Below are positions 11,598-23,275 of a DNA stretch of 64,000 nucleotides, piece after piece (the stretch's first letter is position 1; each line of letters begins with the position of its first letter). The notes under the pieces were generated by a model. The model saw only the letters and a list, made by a program, of their open reading frames with translations. It made no database searches and was not told the DNA's origin. The stretch is from Pinus tabuliformis (lineage: Eukaryota > Streptophyta > Pinopsida > Pinales > Pinaceae): NCBI GenBank assembly GCA_031772625.1, contig CM062813.1, positions 693,232,420 to 693,296,419 on the forward strand. Direction: 5' to 3'. Both the position numbers and the translations under genes were made by a program.

Positions 11598-12718
11598 TAT
11601 TAGGTTCCCATAACAATAGGTTTCATTTTTCATGATTGACTATGGAAGTGCCAAATATGATCATCCTTTCCATGTTGCAAAGGTTCCATATTTTGTAAAC
11701 AAAAGAAGAAAATTTAAAAATGTAAAGAGGGTATGCCCTAAAAGAAAAATCAAGGGGCAAAAGAAAAATGAATTGGTCAGAAAAAATAATAAAAATGAAC
11801 CCCAAACCCAAAGACCAGGAAAGTGGCCAGTCAAAATGCCACTGCTATCTTATTTGCAAGTTCAAAATGAGCAAACAATGTTACTTACCACACTTGATGG
11901 ATGGCCCAACCATTCAATCTGTACCACTCCATATTTAAATTTACTTTTGTAGAATAAAGAATGAATATCTGTCCAAACAATTCAAGCTTGGTAGGTGAGT
12001 AGATAGGTAGAGAAATTAAGGATCCCAACTGCTTAATCTAGGCCCTTGGAAGAGATAAGGGTAGATTTAGATAGGAGGGAAGTCAAAAGAAAAGAGGAAC
12101 TTCAGGGTTTGCTAGTTCAAGTGCACCCAATCAAAAGGAAGAAAAAATGCTAGGTATAGGCTAGGTAGGCAGTTTGAGGTTGCAGAAGCAAGGTTGTGAT
12201 CACTTTTTGTCTTGTCAAGAAAGATTTATCTCATCAATGACACAAGTACCAAGGCAGCTCTTTGGTTGCTGAACAATGGAAGCATGACTAACTCCCCCCT
12301 TTCATTCCCCCAAAAAGCTCTTACTGACATCCCCTTAAGGATCTTGGGATCTGCCCAATAGTCCTATTTCACTTCGTTTTATGAGAAATGCTAAGTTAAA
12401 CTCTGAGTTTACTTAATGAAAAGAAGCCACATTTCTTGTGTAAAAAAAATCATTCCTTACTCCTTTCATTTTCTTATGTCTAAGTTTTTACTTTATAAAC
12501 TTAGCATTTGTTCATGTAGCCTCATTCCATAAAATCATATTAACATCTAACTTTATTATTTAGCTCCTTTAATTGTTTCCCCACACCTATTTTACAAAAA
12601 CTATATAAAAAAACCCAAAAAATCTAAATATCCCTACCCATTGGCAATTATAGCCATACAATACAGTTTTTGGGGAATATTAAGTCCACTTGGGACCTTA
12701 GTATTAACCCTTCCATGT

Positions 12719-12890
12719 ATAAACCTTGGGGTCATCCAACTCTTGGTTAGATGAATAACCCTGCTAACCCACCTAAGCTTTATACTAAACCCTCCCCTGC
12801 ACACCATACATTCAAACCTTGGTGCGCTCGTAAACCTTGGGGTTATTTTAATATCTGGTTGAACTAATAACCATACCCACCCGCCATAAC
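12719..12890 (+). repeat. Diverged repeat in E4 U3
   Basis: AAACCTTGG-containing units at 12721, 12814 and 12832 belong to two roughly 54-bp diverged repeats ending in AATAACC-ACCCACC, period about 112 bp. The right LTR has the same arrangement. They lie just upstream of the TATA box and may be promoter repeats. Confidence 0.5.
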
Positions 12891-12930
12891 CACAAAACCC
12901 ATAAACCCAAAGTTTAAACCCCCGCGGCGT

Positions 12931-13337
12931 TATAAAAATACTAAATATACGGGCGGGTCCCCGCGTTGTATCGTACCAACATCTGCGCATCTCGTCAGCG
13001 GTTGGGCGCCCGCCAGATCCAACGGCCCACGCCAATATCGGAGCAGCCCCGCTCTACAAGGGTTAGTGCCCGATAGAAAGCGGTATTGCCGCCGTAGGCG
13101 GGGATGCGTGGCCCGTTTCTATTGCATCGGGCCTGCGTTGACAGAAACTGCCCCCGTACCAAAGGCGGTCCGATGGAAACCGCTTACCGCCTGTTCTCCC
13201 CTCTACGCACGTCATCTCCACGTCTACTTCTGCGCTAGCGCCCGCGCTCCTGTACAGTCCGTTGTGGCCGCCCCGTCACCCATCCACGTCAGCTGCCACG
13301 TTACCCTTCATACCATGCTATTTACTAGGTGACGTCA
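12931..13337 (+). promoter_or_regulatory. E4 LTR promoter: TATA box, GC-rich leader, ACGT elements
   Basis: TATAAAAATA (12931-12940; 39651 in the right LTR) is followed by a roughly 400-bp GC-rich island unlike the rest of the window. Near its end are CCACGTCAGC and CCACGTTACC (13284-13306) and a full TGACGTCA (13330-13337), the kind of ACGT sites bound by plant bZIP factors. The TGACGTCA site is kept in the right LTR at 40054-40061. Transcription would start a little after 12960, upstream of the LTR ORF. Confidence 0.5.
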
Positions 13338-14015
13338 GCACAAAAAGCGCCAAAAAGTCCGAAAAAAAACAAAAATTTTCATTAAAAACCAACAAAAGTG
13401 ACCTTTTGTTTATTTTTATGTGACCAATGGTGAAAGTCTATGCATGAGGATTATGTTGAATCCACCATTGACGTCCCAGTCCATCACATAGGTGTGTTCA
13501 ACCTGCAAACCCGACCTCCTCGGCTCTACCTGCAACTCCATTCCACAGCAAAGTCTCGAACAAACAGGTATTTACCTGGGAACGCCCATAAACCCAGTTT
13601 TTTCATAAAATCTCTGTAAAAGATCACCAATACAGCTAAATTCAATTTAAAACATTACCCCCTGTAGGCTCCTGCGCTCTGCCTCACTGAGTAACCTCAC
13701 TTTCGAGCAAACCTGCCAATTTATGTGACTCGCTGATAAATTTCCCATTAAAGCCCGAAATCCAGCTCCTGTTCGCCTGAAAAACAACCAAAAAACCTGT
13801 AAAGTCCTCGCTCTCTCCACTGTTTTCAAGCTTTTTCGTTGGATAACCCTGCATACTCTCTGTTCCCGTTGAGTTCTACTTGGCAGGGCCACCTTTGCAT
13901 AGAACTCAAACTGTAAATTCCCTGTCAAAAAAAAATAAAAATAAAAAATCCACTGTCAAGGCTTTGTTTCATGTTGAAACATAAGACTCAAATCCCACTA
14001 TAATCACAGTCAATT

Positions 14016-17000
14016 ATGGAGGCTCCAGTAGCCCTGAATATTGCACCATTAAATGCACCTCATAGAGAGTTAGAGTGGATACCTCTTGCTGACAGAGACT
14101 TTCAAATTGATGATATGGAGGGAGACAAGCCTCACCTTCAGGCTTTCTGTGAGATAAGGAATAACTTCAGAAACAAAGCTGACCTATTTGGAATATGGGA
14201 GTCTAATATGCCTATATACTACCTACCCTTAGTGAATGTCTTCCCTGACTTCATCCATCAGTGTCGTGCTAATTATGAGCCTTCTCAAATGGCAATGATG
14301 GACCCTTCTGGAAATGTCCTCTTTTACATTACCCCTCAGTCCATAAATGAGATGCTGTAATTCAAGCCAACTCAGCCTTTGGTCCCCTTTCCATCAAACA
14401 ATTACTGGATCAAGCCTCAAAGTTGTCCTCTGCAGAAGTTGACCGAATTTCCAAGCTGTTTATGCCACCAGATTGGTACTCCAGATTCAAAATCCCCTAT
14501 CACCATGCTTGGTTTACTGAGGATGGAAAAATGCTCATAGACATGATTTCCTACATCCTAGGATTTAGAACAAGTGAAATTGTGGATGAGACTGTCTTTG
14601 CTTTGATGTCCATGTTTACTCCAGGAAAACCCACTGCTATCAAGTATGATTATGCCACCTTCATAGCTAACAAAATTCATGAGCAGTTCATGAATCTAGA
14701 GAGAGAAAGGGTGTTCAAATACACTTCATATATATATCATTTGATGTTGTACAATCAGTCTCATAGTTTCCCGGTCTTTCTTAAAAAATTGGATGCTAGG
14801 GGGGAGCGAAGGTCTGTAATATTTTGGTCCTCAGTGTTCCATCATGTTAATTTCTCCCCATACACATACTGTGAGTTCATTGACCTTTTTATCTATCCAG
14901 CCACTTGCTTATTGTCAGTAGATCCTCCTCCCAGGCTCACTGCTGAAATGTAGAGAATCCTACATCTCTCAAAGGGATACAACATTGGTGACTGGTATTA
15001 CTACCAAAACCACACTGTAATAAGGATTTATGGTTGTGAATTAGCCCCTTAATGACTACCAATATGTCCCCTTGAGACTCTTTGCCTTGGAGTACTATCG
15101 GCAGTTCAACAGTGCAGATTTAACTCACTTCTATGGTGCTAGGAAAAAGGCACAGCTTAAAATAAGACATCAATTGGGCCCCTTTATCTTTAATAAAAGG
15201 GAAGAAGCATGGAAGGATGCTGACACTATTCTGAGAGAGAAATTTAAGCTCAAACTAAGTTTCCATTGGTCACAATATGACCCTAAACATTTCATAAGCT
15301 TTAGAAGAGTTAAAAACAAGCTCACAGGGTATGTCCACCTCAAAATCCCTGAAATTGAACAATATGTCAACCACCAGGAATGGGTAGAGGGCACACTAGT
15401 GGAAGAGCTTACTAAAGAAGAGGTAACAGAAAAAGCAATCAAAAACCTTGAAAAATCAGTTGACTTGGAATCTTTTGGACAGGTGTTTTTCACATCTCCT
15501 CGGCACCTTGGAGAAGGCACCTCATCCGCCACGGCTTCCCAACAGCCTGCCCAAGAAAGTGCTCCACCAGCATGGACATCTAAAGGAAAAGAGGTGCAGC
15601 GTTCAGAGCAACAAGTGCACCATTTAGAGCAGCAAGAGACTATGGCAGACCGTCCAGTTTTAGCAGATGACCAAAGTCAAGGGCAAGACCCTTCAACACA
15701 AGCAAAAGTGACTGAAATCCCTGTGTTACAAACTCCTCTTAATGAGGAAAGGGCCAAGAAAAGGGATAGACAGGAAGAGACACCCACAGGGGGATCTACA
15801 AGTCAGCAAGGAGAAAAGATACAAATATTAAATCCTTATTCAGAAGAAGAAATGCCAGAGGGGTCCACTAAATAGCAAGTTCCCCCAAGTATGGAAACAT
15901 CAGCTAGCTCCTTTCAGCTAGAGCAAGAAAGACAACAAGGTGTGGAGGTTACATCCAGCAGGCAATAGAGTAGACAGGGTTCTGACATCAAGAAGGCATT
16001 CACTGATATCAAGGCCAGAAATGAGCCAGTAAGGTTCCAGGTCTATAACCAATTACTGAGGAAGGGAAAATGACCCTCAGTCATTTCAGACCTACAACGC
16101 AGCAACCACAATCAGCTGCTGACTATATCAGAACCAATCTGGAAGTTCTCTCCAAGGACATCCATCCAATGGACCAGATTGAATTACACAAGCAGACCGG
16201 TGAAATGGTATATTCTACCTTGGCAGACAAAACATTATTGGCTCATAGATTGCAAAATTCATTGCACAATACTTCTTCCCAACTAGAATTAGAGAAGGCC
16301 TCCTCAATGGCTAAGGATAATAGAATCAAATCCTTGGAGGAGATTATTATAGAGTTGGGACATGATCCCAAGGATCCTAAGGGCATTCAGGCATTGATCA
16401 AAAAGAAAGAGGAAGACATAGCAGCCCTCAGAAGACAACTCAGGCTGCCAACTACAATACATCCTCAAACCACAGAGGTAGCACAACAAAAAGAAGAGGA
16501 GGATGTGGTTACTTTGCCTATGAGGATGCATAAAAGACTGATAGAAACAGAGAGTGCTTTGGGGGCATCATTGCAAGGAAGATAGGGAGAGTTGGCCTCT
16601 CAGCCAGTTCAAACAACTCACATTCTTACAACTACTCCTTCTACGGTCACCACAACAGTCCCCCCTACTGATCCAACATCAATAGCAGATACCTCAACTC
16701 CAGCCTCAACTTCAACAGCAGTTTCAGCAGCAGCAGAGCAAGAGGCCAGCCTGAGTATGGAGGATATGATGAAAGAAATAAAGGCTCTAGAAGTACAGAT
16801 GGCAGAATTGAAAGAGGCCAAATAAATCCTGGCCAAAATTGAGGTAAGATATGACAAATCAAAGATGGATGTAGCTGAGAAGACAAGGGAAGTAAAAACC
16901 CTAGAGAAAAGAATAAAGGAGTTGGAAAAGGAGCTTACTCTTGATAAGACTCTAGCTGAAGTCAAGAAAATTTTGTGGGCCAAAATTGGCCAATCCATTA

Positions 17001-17632
17001 CTGACCAATGGAAATCAATTGAAACTATACATGAGCAAATGGAATTGATAGGCTTAGCTCAATTTGAAAATCAAAAGGCTAGAGCACCATTAGGAAATAT
17101 GGCTGAGCAAGCCAATAGAATGATTCAATTTCTGAACACTCATACCAAAGAGAAGTTGGCAGCAATAGGTATCAGGAACAGGACAGATACCATCTTACTA
17201 GTGAAAAGGGTGCTGACCCTAAGGAATTTTGTCCAAACTATGGAAATAAAATGCCAAGAAATGCAGGCAGAGATAAATGACTTCAGAATAAAGTTTGCAG
17301 CATTACAGAGCAGAGGGCTACCCAGTTTATTAACCAGCGCTGGAAGACTGCTGTCACATGAGCACTATGCCAACAGGGTAAATAACTATGCCTCTAATCA
17401 AATTACAGCATCCTCAAGCACCTCAGAAGAAACAATGCCTCCCTCTGGACAGAGTCTCTATGACAAACTAGAAAATCTGTTCTACATTGAGCATGAGATA
17501 AACCACCTTTTTGAAGTCTCGCCCAACTTTTATAGATACACTGAAGCTGATGAAACACTGATAAAGATACAAAGACATCAGTTGCCTACGGAGGATTGGT
17601 GGAAAGGAATGTTGGAGACATTGCTCATGTAA
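14016..17632 (+). pseudogene. LTR-encoded ORF of E4 (left copy): N-terminal domain plus coiled coil
   Basis: Comparing with the right copy shows one ancestral ORF of about 1,200 codons starting ATG at 14016 and ending TAA at 17630-17632. The first 400 or so residues form a globular, aromatic-rich domain (ELEWIPLA, ADLFGIWESNMPIYYLP, DYATFIANKIHEQFMNLERERVFKY, FALEYYRQFNSADLTHFYGARKKAQ). Next comes a low-complexity Gln/Ser/Thr/Pro linker, then a long Lys/Glu-rich coiled coil (EIKALEVQMAELKEAK, EKTREVKTLEKRIKELEKEL) and a C-terminal helical part. The left copy has stops at 14358, 14951 and 15873 and frameshifts. It lies after the TATA box, so it would be the first ORF in the element RNA, like ORF1 of Ogre elements but inside the LTR. 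I do not recognise the domain with certainty. A link to plant transposon-associated proteins is a guess. Confidence 0.75.
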
Positions 17633-18849
17633 CTTTGTTTTTATTTTTTGGGTCAGCTACAGGTCGACAAGTACAGAGGCACGGTCCACCTGTCAAAGAG
17701 TGAAAAAACGACAAAAAGCAGAAAATGAATGATGACTACAGCTCATTGATGAAGACTGAGCACTGATGACAAAGACCAAGGAAACGGCACAAAAACATAG
17801 CAACATAATGGAAGCAAACGCAGAATTAATGCGTAGCAACCAACCGACTCACTCAACCCAGAAAGTCAAAATACCTCTAACAAATTGGATAGCTAGCACA
17901 TTCATATTTACTGCAGCATTTATTCCCTCAGTCACTGCTTCTTAAGAGTTGGTAAAGGAAGTTATGAGTTCAGGACTTATCTTCATGATATTTTGTATCT
18001 CCCTTTTTGTATAAATACCTCCCCATAATATGTATCTGGGGTTGGTGATTTTCTCTCTGGACTGCGTTGTAAATTCTGAGACTGTTAATACAAAAGGCTG
18101 TTGAAGTTAACTGTTGCTGACGTCTGGATGGGAATTTGATGTTCTGGGACCTGCTACAGAATTCCCGTGTCATTCTATGGATCAATAAGTTATTCTAAAC
18201 TGTGTTTTATGTTTTCTGTGTTTGCAAATTTCACATATGTTCCATAATATTGGTAACAAGGAAGAAGAATAGCCCAGGATTTGTTTAAATGCACCCTGAG
18301 CTCAATCTCTGCTATTAAACATGTTTTCTTCAGAATTAGTCATAAATATGAATTATGAACTTCTCATGTTTGCACTAATTCCTTCATTTTGAATATTGTT
18401 TAGGAATTCTTCATTGCTCCTTGATAATATTCATGCACCTTCCCTCTGCCAGCTTAATGAAAAATTCTTGATTGCCTTTCATTCCCTGACTTCATTCCAT
18501 CAATTTCCATATTTGAAAATTGTTCCAAGACTGCCTATCTTGCTCTGTAGCATTACCATTTACACAAGAAACATTTTCAGCAGTACACCATCACTGACTC
18601 CATTGCCCAATGGAACAGACTGTTTTAGACTTACACCCCAGCTCTGCTTGAAATCACCATCCAACAAACTTAAATCAAAACCTTGTACATCATAACTAGC
18701 CTAAAATATTTCAAAACAAAGCTAAATTACAAAGAGAGAGCCCTCTCTGGTTGCAGATTGGCTAGGATCTGCAGCTAAAAGATTGGTTAGTGGTTACCTC
18801 GGCCGTATTCCCTTCAGGAGGCAGGGAACAACCTGAGTGATAACATCAT

Positions 18850-18867
18850 TGGCGACTCCGCTGGCGA
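18850..18867 (+). other. E4 primer-binding site (tRNA-Arg type)
   Basis: TGGCGACTCCGCTGGCGA starts four bases after the LTR. It is complementary, except at one base, to the 3' end of plant tRNA-Arg(ACG), which ends CCCCAGCGGAGTCGCCA. Minus-strand cDNA synthesis would begin here. E5 has the same site at 22612. Confidence 0.8.
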
Positions 18868-18899
18868 CCTGAATGACTATTGGTAACTGCTGTCTATTT

Positions 18900-19010
18900 T
18901 CTAAAGCTACAGACGGAGCCTGAAGTTAGCCAGCTAGCCTTCGAAACTGTCTTTGCTCTGCATTTACAGAAGTAAATAAAAGTTGCTTCAGTCAATCTCC
19001 AGTATAGTTC
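18900..19010 (+). other. Conserved leader segment shared with E5
   Basis: ACAGACGGAGCCTGAAGT, then CCAG-TAGC-TTCGAA, TTTGCT-TGCA and GCTTCAGTCAATCTCC occur here in the same order and spacing as at 22675-22775 in E5, although sequence between the primer sites and this block differs. Conservation in the 5' leader suggests an RNA signal such as packaging, dimerisation or splicing. That is inference. Confidence 0.6.
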
Positions 19011-19174
19011 TAGGCTTTTAACAGTTGTTCCAAAGATTTGATTAGTTTCCCTATTTTAACATATTCAATGGAAATCTCAAAGCTTCCTATATTTCAAAAG
19101 AAAATCTTGTGGACAATTGTGAAAAACTGTGATCTTAAAACATTCCTAGAAAATACCAAAAACAAGTTTAGAAG

Positions 19175-21560
19175 CTGGCTCCAAAGAAGAAAACTCGTTA
19201 CACCAAGTCAAACCCTGACCCAGATCCTCCAGCTATTTTTGAAAATCCTAACTTAATCTCTAAGACCCTTAGGAAACAAGAAGAACTAGAAAAATATGTT
19301 GATTCAAACCTTGAAACAGTTCAGCAGAACTATATCCAAACTCCTACTAAAGTGTCAGTCCATCCTCATATTACTGGTGCTTCTCCTAGTTCTTCATCCA
19401 CCTCTCAAAGCACCTTCTCCACACCGCCATCCACTGCACGTATTTCCACTCCAGTCCCTGTTGTTCCAGCTGTCCCATTTCTTCCTGTAGTCCCATTTAT
19501 TCCTGTAAATATGGCAAAACGTTATGCTCCTCTACAGTTTCCTGGAAATCCAGGGGCTATGCCTAAGGATTATCAGAGTAAAATCACATATTTTGATGGT
19601 ACTGGCTCCTATACAGCCCAGCAACACTAAGAAAATGCGAGATTATTTTGAGAACTATGAAATTGATGATGATGATGTGAGAATGAAGATTTTTGTCCAA
19701 AGTCTAACTGGTGATGTGAGGATTTGGTTTAGAGAACTTGCTGTAAATTCAATAGTTGATTCAGAAGCTCTTTATCAATCCTTTTTAAACAGATGGGAAA
19801 AGAAGAAAGACCCTTTACACATCTTGACAGAATATGACACTTTGAAAAGAGGCCCACAAGAAACTGTCCAAGACTATTGTGCTAGGTTGAACAATGTTTA
19901 TAATGCTATTCCTCAAAACCTTAGACCTCCACCTGACTTAGCTTTGATCAAATTCCTTGATGGATTTGATTCTGATATGGCATACCAATTGAGGGAAAGA
20001 GCCCCTCCAAGCTTAGAAGACATGCAGAATATAGCTGTTAGTGTGGAGGCAAACCTCATTGCTAAGCGAAATTGGGCAAGAGCTGAAAGAAGAACAACTT
20101 TCAAAGAAGAGCCTTCAGCATTTGAACAAAAACTGGATGCAATCATCAAAGGTATGGCCAAACTTGGGGATAGGGTGGAAACTATTGAAAGGAAATCATC
20201 ATGGGAAGGTCAGCCAAGTAACACTGCAAGAAACCCAAACTTCAGAAAAAATCAAAATCCAAATGTTGGAAGGGTTGGCCCTGACTAGAACATTTGACCC
20301 CCATTTCAAGAGAACTATGCCGAGGCCTCAACCTCTAGTGAGCCAGTAAAGGACACCCAAATCAACTTGATGGGGTTAAACAGTGAGCAACAAATTTTTC
20401 TAACACAAGATGACCAAGAGGCTCACAATTTCAATCAATTCCAAACCAAATCCGGAGAGTCATTTGATTTCAGAGAAGGCTATGATGTAGCAGTCTATGA
20501 GGTTCATAAACAGTACAAATTAAGAAGCAAAACCATAGATGTGCCTGAACCTACCAAGCTAAAGGATACCAAGCAGCCAAAGAAAACAAAGGATAAAGTT
20601 GTCCTGATAGAACCCTCTACTAAAACAAACTCAGACTCAAAGGAAGTCACTATGGAATACATATCAAACTTACAGCCTTCAAAAAACCAATCATTTATAT
20701 CCCAGCCCTCTAAAGAAAATCTAAATTGTTCCCCCAAAAATAATTTTAAAACAGATTTACCTCAAAACAACACTCACAATGAAGAGAAGATCACTGAAAA
20801 TCCAGCTGAAAAGGAAAAGTTTGTTTTCCACGATACAAAAATTCAGATAGAAAAACCTTTTAACTTACAAACAGAAATTGTCAAGCTGAAAATAGATATT
20901 CCTCTCTCTGAATTGGCTAAACATGAAGTCTACAGACAATAAATCAATAGGTCACTACAAATATCGGAGAATAGGGATGCAGTCAATGTAATAGATGATC
21001 AACCAGAACTAATTTTCGGTCCTAAAGTCAATGGTAAAACAGTAGATGGAGGGGTTCCTCCATTCTATGTGAGCTTAAACATTCATGACAAGGTGTTGCA
21101 TAATGCTATGTTTGATTCAGGAGCTTCCCATAACCTAATGCCTAAATTTGTGATGGAAAGATTAGACCTAGACATCACAAGGCCCTACAAAGACTTATTC
21201 TCATTTGATTCCAGCCAGGTCAGGTGTCTAGGCCTAATCAAAGACCTTTGTGTATCTTTCGTCCAATATCCAGCTAAGACAATCTTGATGGATGTGGTGG
21301 TAGTTGATATTCCACCTAAGTATGGTATCCTTTTGTCCAGATCTTGGGGTGCAAAACTCTAAGGATCTTTGCAACTAGACATGTCTTATGCCACTATTTC
21401 AGTCTTTGGACAACCAAAGAGATTGTACCGAGAAACATTAATGAAATATGTGGTTAGCAGCCAAGAAAAACCCCAAAACTTCCCCATCTATTCTATGCAT
21501 TCATGGATTCATTCATTTTATACAATGCTGAGATGTGTCCTAAAACTGATGTCAAATTCC
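19175..21560 (+). pseudogene. E4 gag-protease
   Basis: The frame begins at 19175 where CTG replaces the expected ATG (LAPKKKTRYTKSNPD). A Pro/Ser-rich N-terminus leads to the gag core (MRDYFENYEI, GDVRIWFREL, SFLNRWEKKKDP, QDYCARLNNVYNAIP), with a one-base frameshift near 19620. The frame then runs through stops at 20286, 20292, 20940 and 21363 into a retropepsin with FDSGASHNLMP (catalytic DSG at 21114) and YGILLSRSWG. I see no zinc knuckle. Gag forms the particle and the protease cuts the polyprotein. E5 was inserted at 21596 within the linker after the protease, and the frame resumes exactly at 34171. Confidence 0.85.
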
Positions 21561-21590
21561 TAGAAGCAGCACAAACACAAAGCATAAAGG

Positions 21591-21595
21591 AACAA
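21591..21595 (+). other. Target-site duplication of E5, left copy (AACAA)
   Basis: AACAA immediately before TGTTATAGACA is repeated exactly at 34171-34175 after the right LTR. Removing E5 and one copy restores an uninterrupted E4 reading frame, which confirms the insertion. Confidence 0.95.
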
Positions 21596-22608
21596 TGTTA
21601 TAGACATTTTTGGGCACTGCAACCCCAAGCATGAAATGTCCATAAACCAAGGGCTCCTAAGTCCCTAAAAGTGTTGTTCTAACCCCTAAAGGAACAAGGT
21701 CAACTGATTACAGCTTCTCCCAGAAGTTCTCCATGAAAAACTGCTCAGAATTGGTCAAAACAAGATCATTTCAGCTGCTCCATAGGCAAAGTGTGTTGCA
21801 TCTCATCTAAACACACTGTGTGGGTGCGTTGCATTTCAAAAAGCCCTTCTATGGGGTGCGATGGGCGAGAAGTGACAAATGGAAGTGTCATTCCACGAGG
21901 TGGAGAGGCAATGGAAGCTTCTCTGAATTCGACCAAGGATGAGTAAGAGATCATCAATCTCCAAGTGGAAGCAAGAACTATTAGAGAGAAGACACTAATC
22001 AAATCACAAGCTGACTCATCTCCCTTACAGATATCTATATATGGATCCCTCATCCCAGAGATCCGGAGGCTGGAATTTTTCATATTGTAAGGAATTGTTG
22101 TTGGTTTCTTGAGACAAAACATCAGATTGTTGGGTGATCTAAGCTTTGTATGAGGTGAAGAGGGGCTTCCTTGCTGAGAGGATGATGCTGGGTCAGAACA
22201 ACTGGTTGTAACTCCCCTTGGCTCTTTCTTGTTTATCAATAAAAGCTATTCAATTTTTCCTCCATACTCTTGTGTAATTTATGTTTGCTGCATTTGTATG
22301 GTCAATTTACATCTGATCCTAGATTGTTTATGATTATAGATCCATGTTCTTTTATAGTGCTATGCTACTGTGATCTTACAGGTACTTTGTGAAGCTGGGC
22401 GTGCAAGGGAACAAGTAGCGAAGGACTATCAAGAAAGAGAGGAATCGAACCAGGAGATTAGCGCAAGACAGAGGTTGGTCTTCTTTGTTCTTCTCTATCT
22501 ATACTTCATAAAGGAAAAATGAAAGTAGCTTTACTTTGTTTGTTTCTAAGGTAGCTATCACACCTTAGTGGGATAAGCAGTTCTGAGTAGACACTTTTCC
22601 CTGTAACA
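21596..22608 (+). repeat. E5 5' LTR
   Basis: Starts TGTTATAGACA and ends CCCTGTAACA. It contains a TATA-like CTATATATGG at about 22034 and an AATAAA signal at 22238-22243, in sensible order for U3-R-U5. Minus-strand open frames here, such as 21766-22239, are repeated in the right LTR but look fortuitous. Confidence 0.95.
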
Positions 22609-22611
22609 AAA

Positions 22612-22629
22612 TGGCGACTCCGCTAGGGA
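22612..22629 (+). other. E5 primer-binding site (tRNA-Arg type)
   Basis: TGGCGACTCCGCTAGGGA begins three bases after the LTR and pairs with the 3' end of plant tRNA-Arg(ACG) apart from one base. The shared primer with E4 fits common ancestry of the two families. Confidence 0.85.
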
Positions 22630-22674
22630 TGAATTAGTTTGTTTGTTTATCTTCCTTGTTGTCTATTTCATAAA

Positions 22675-22775
22675 CTTACAGACGGAGCCTGAAGTCGTGC
22701 CAGGTAGCTTTCGAACTGCATTTGCTATGCAAATGCAAAGTAGATAAATGTCGCTTCAGTCAATCTCCGGGATCT
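22675..22775 (+). other. E5 leader block homologous to E4
   Basis: Contains ACAGACGGAGCCTGAAGT, CCAGGTAGC and GCTTCAGTCAATCTCC with the spacing of 18900-19010. The following 500 bases to the first gag codons carry no ORF. A GGTGCGCTGCATTTCA motif at 23008 recurs in the LTR and in the antisense-gene intron. Confidence 0.6.
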
Positions 22776-23275
22776 GTTTATGATTTAAACAACTGATTCA
22801 CAAACTCTCTGATTGCCCATTGTGGTAGCTCTTAGATCCTCCTTAGATCTACCCCTGATTGTTGCATTACTAATTATCATTTTCTTGGCCAAAACCCATG
22901 AACTGAACTGCAAACTGTGACCCGAAACCCAAGCAAAGTCTCGTCTCTGGCACAGCGCAGGTACTGTTCTGAGAATCTGAAATTCAGCGCACTTCCCGAG
23001 TGTAGTAGGTGCGCTGCATTTCAAATTCCTTGTGTTACAGGTGCGCTGATCAGACTAGGCATTGTGCAGTTTTGGTTTCTGTGATTCATTCTTTCCAGTT
23101 CTATTCATGAATTTTGCTGCCTGTGATCAGTATATCTCTGTTTGAAACCCCTTTTCCTTGTTGTTATCCCGCCTCCTTAGTGCAAAAGAACTATAAATTT
23201 TTTTGTGTGTTTGTTGAGTCATTTTCAATTCTCCTTTGCAAAAAGTAACATCCGGGTGAAGATCCGTCGAATCAT

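Larger units (their letters stand above)
11598..18845 (+). repeat. E4 5' LTR, 7.2 kb, containing an ORF
   Basis: It is collinear over its full length with 38316-45635, differing by scattered substitutions and small indels (for example 49 bp missing here at about 16055 relative to the right copy). It contains an AT-rich U3 part, a TATA box at 12931, a GC-rich stretch 12940-13340, a roughly 1,200-codon ORF (14016-17632), and about 1.2 kb of trailing AT-rich sequence ending GATAACA. The primer site follows four bases later. Confidence 0.92.

Noticed and set aside
13066..13332. Host coding exon in the GC-rich island
   Set aside because: Frames differ between the two LTR copies (an 88-codon frame in one, a different 92-codon frame in the other), and the position fits an LTR leader.
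21766..22239. Minus-strand ORF of 157 codons in the E5 LTR (and 33370-33801)
   Set aside because: The frame differs between the two LTR copies and has no domain; it crosses U3 and R. Treated as fortuitous.
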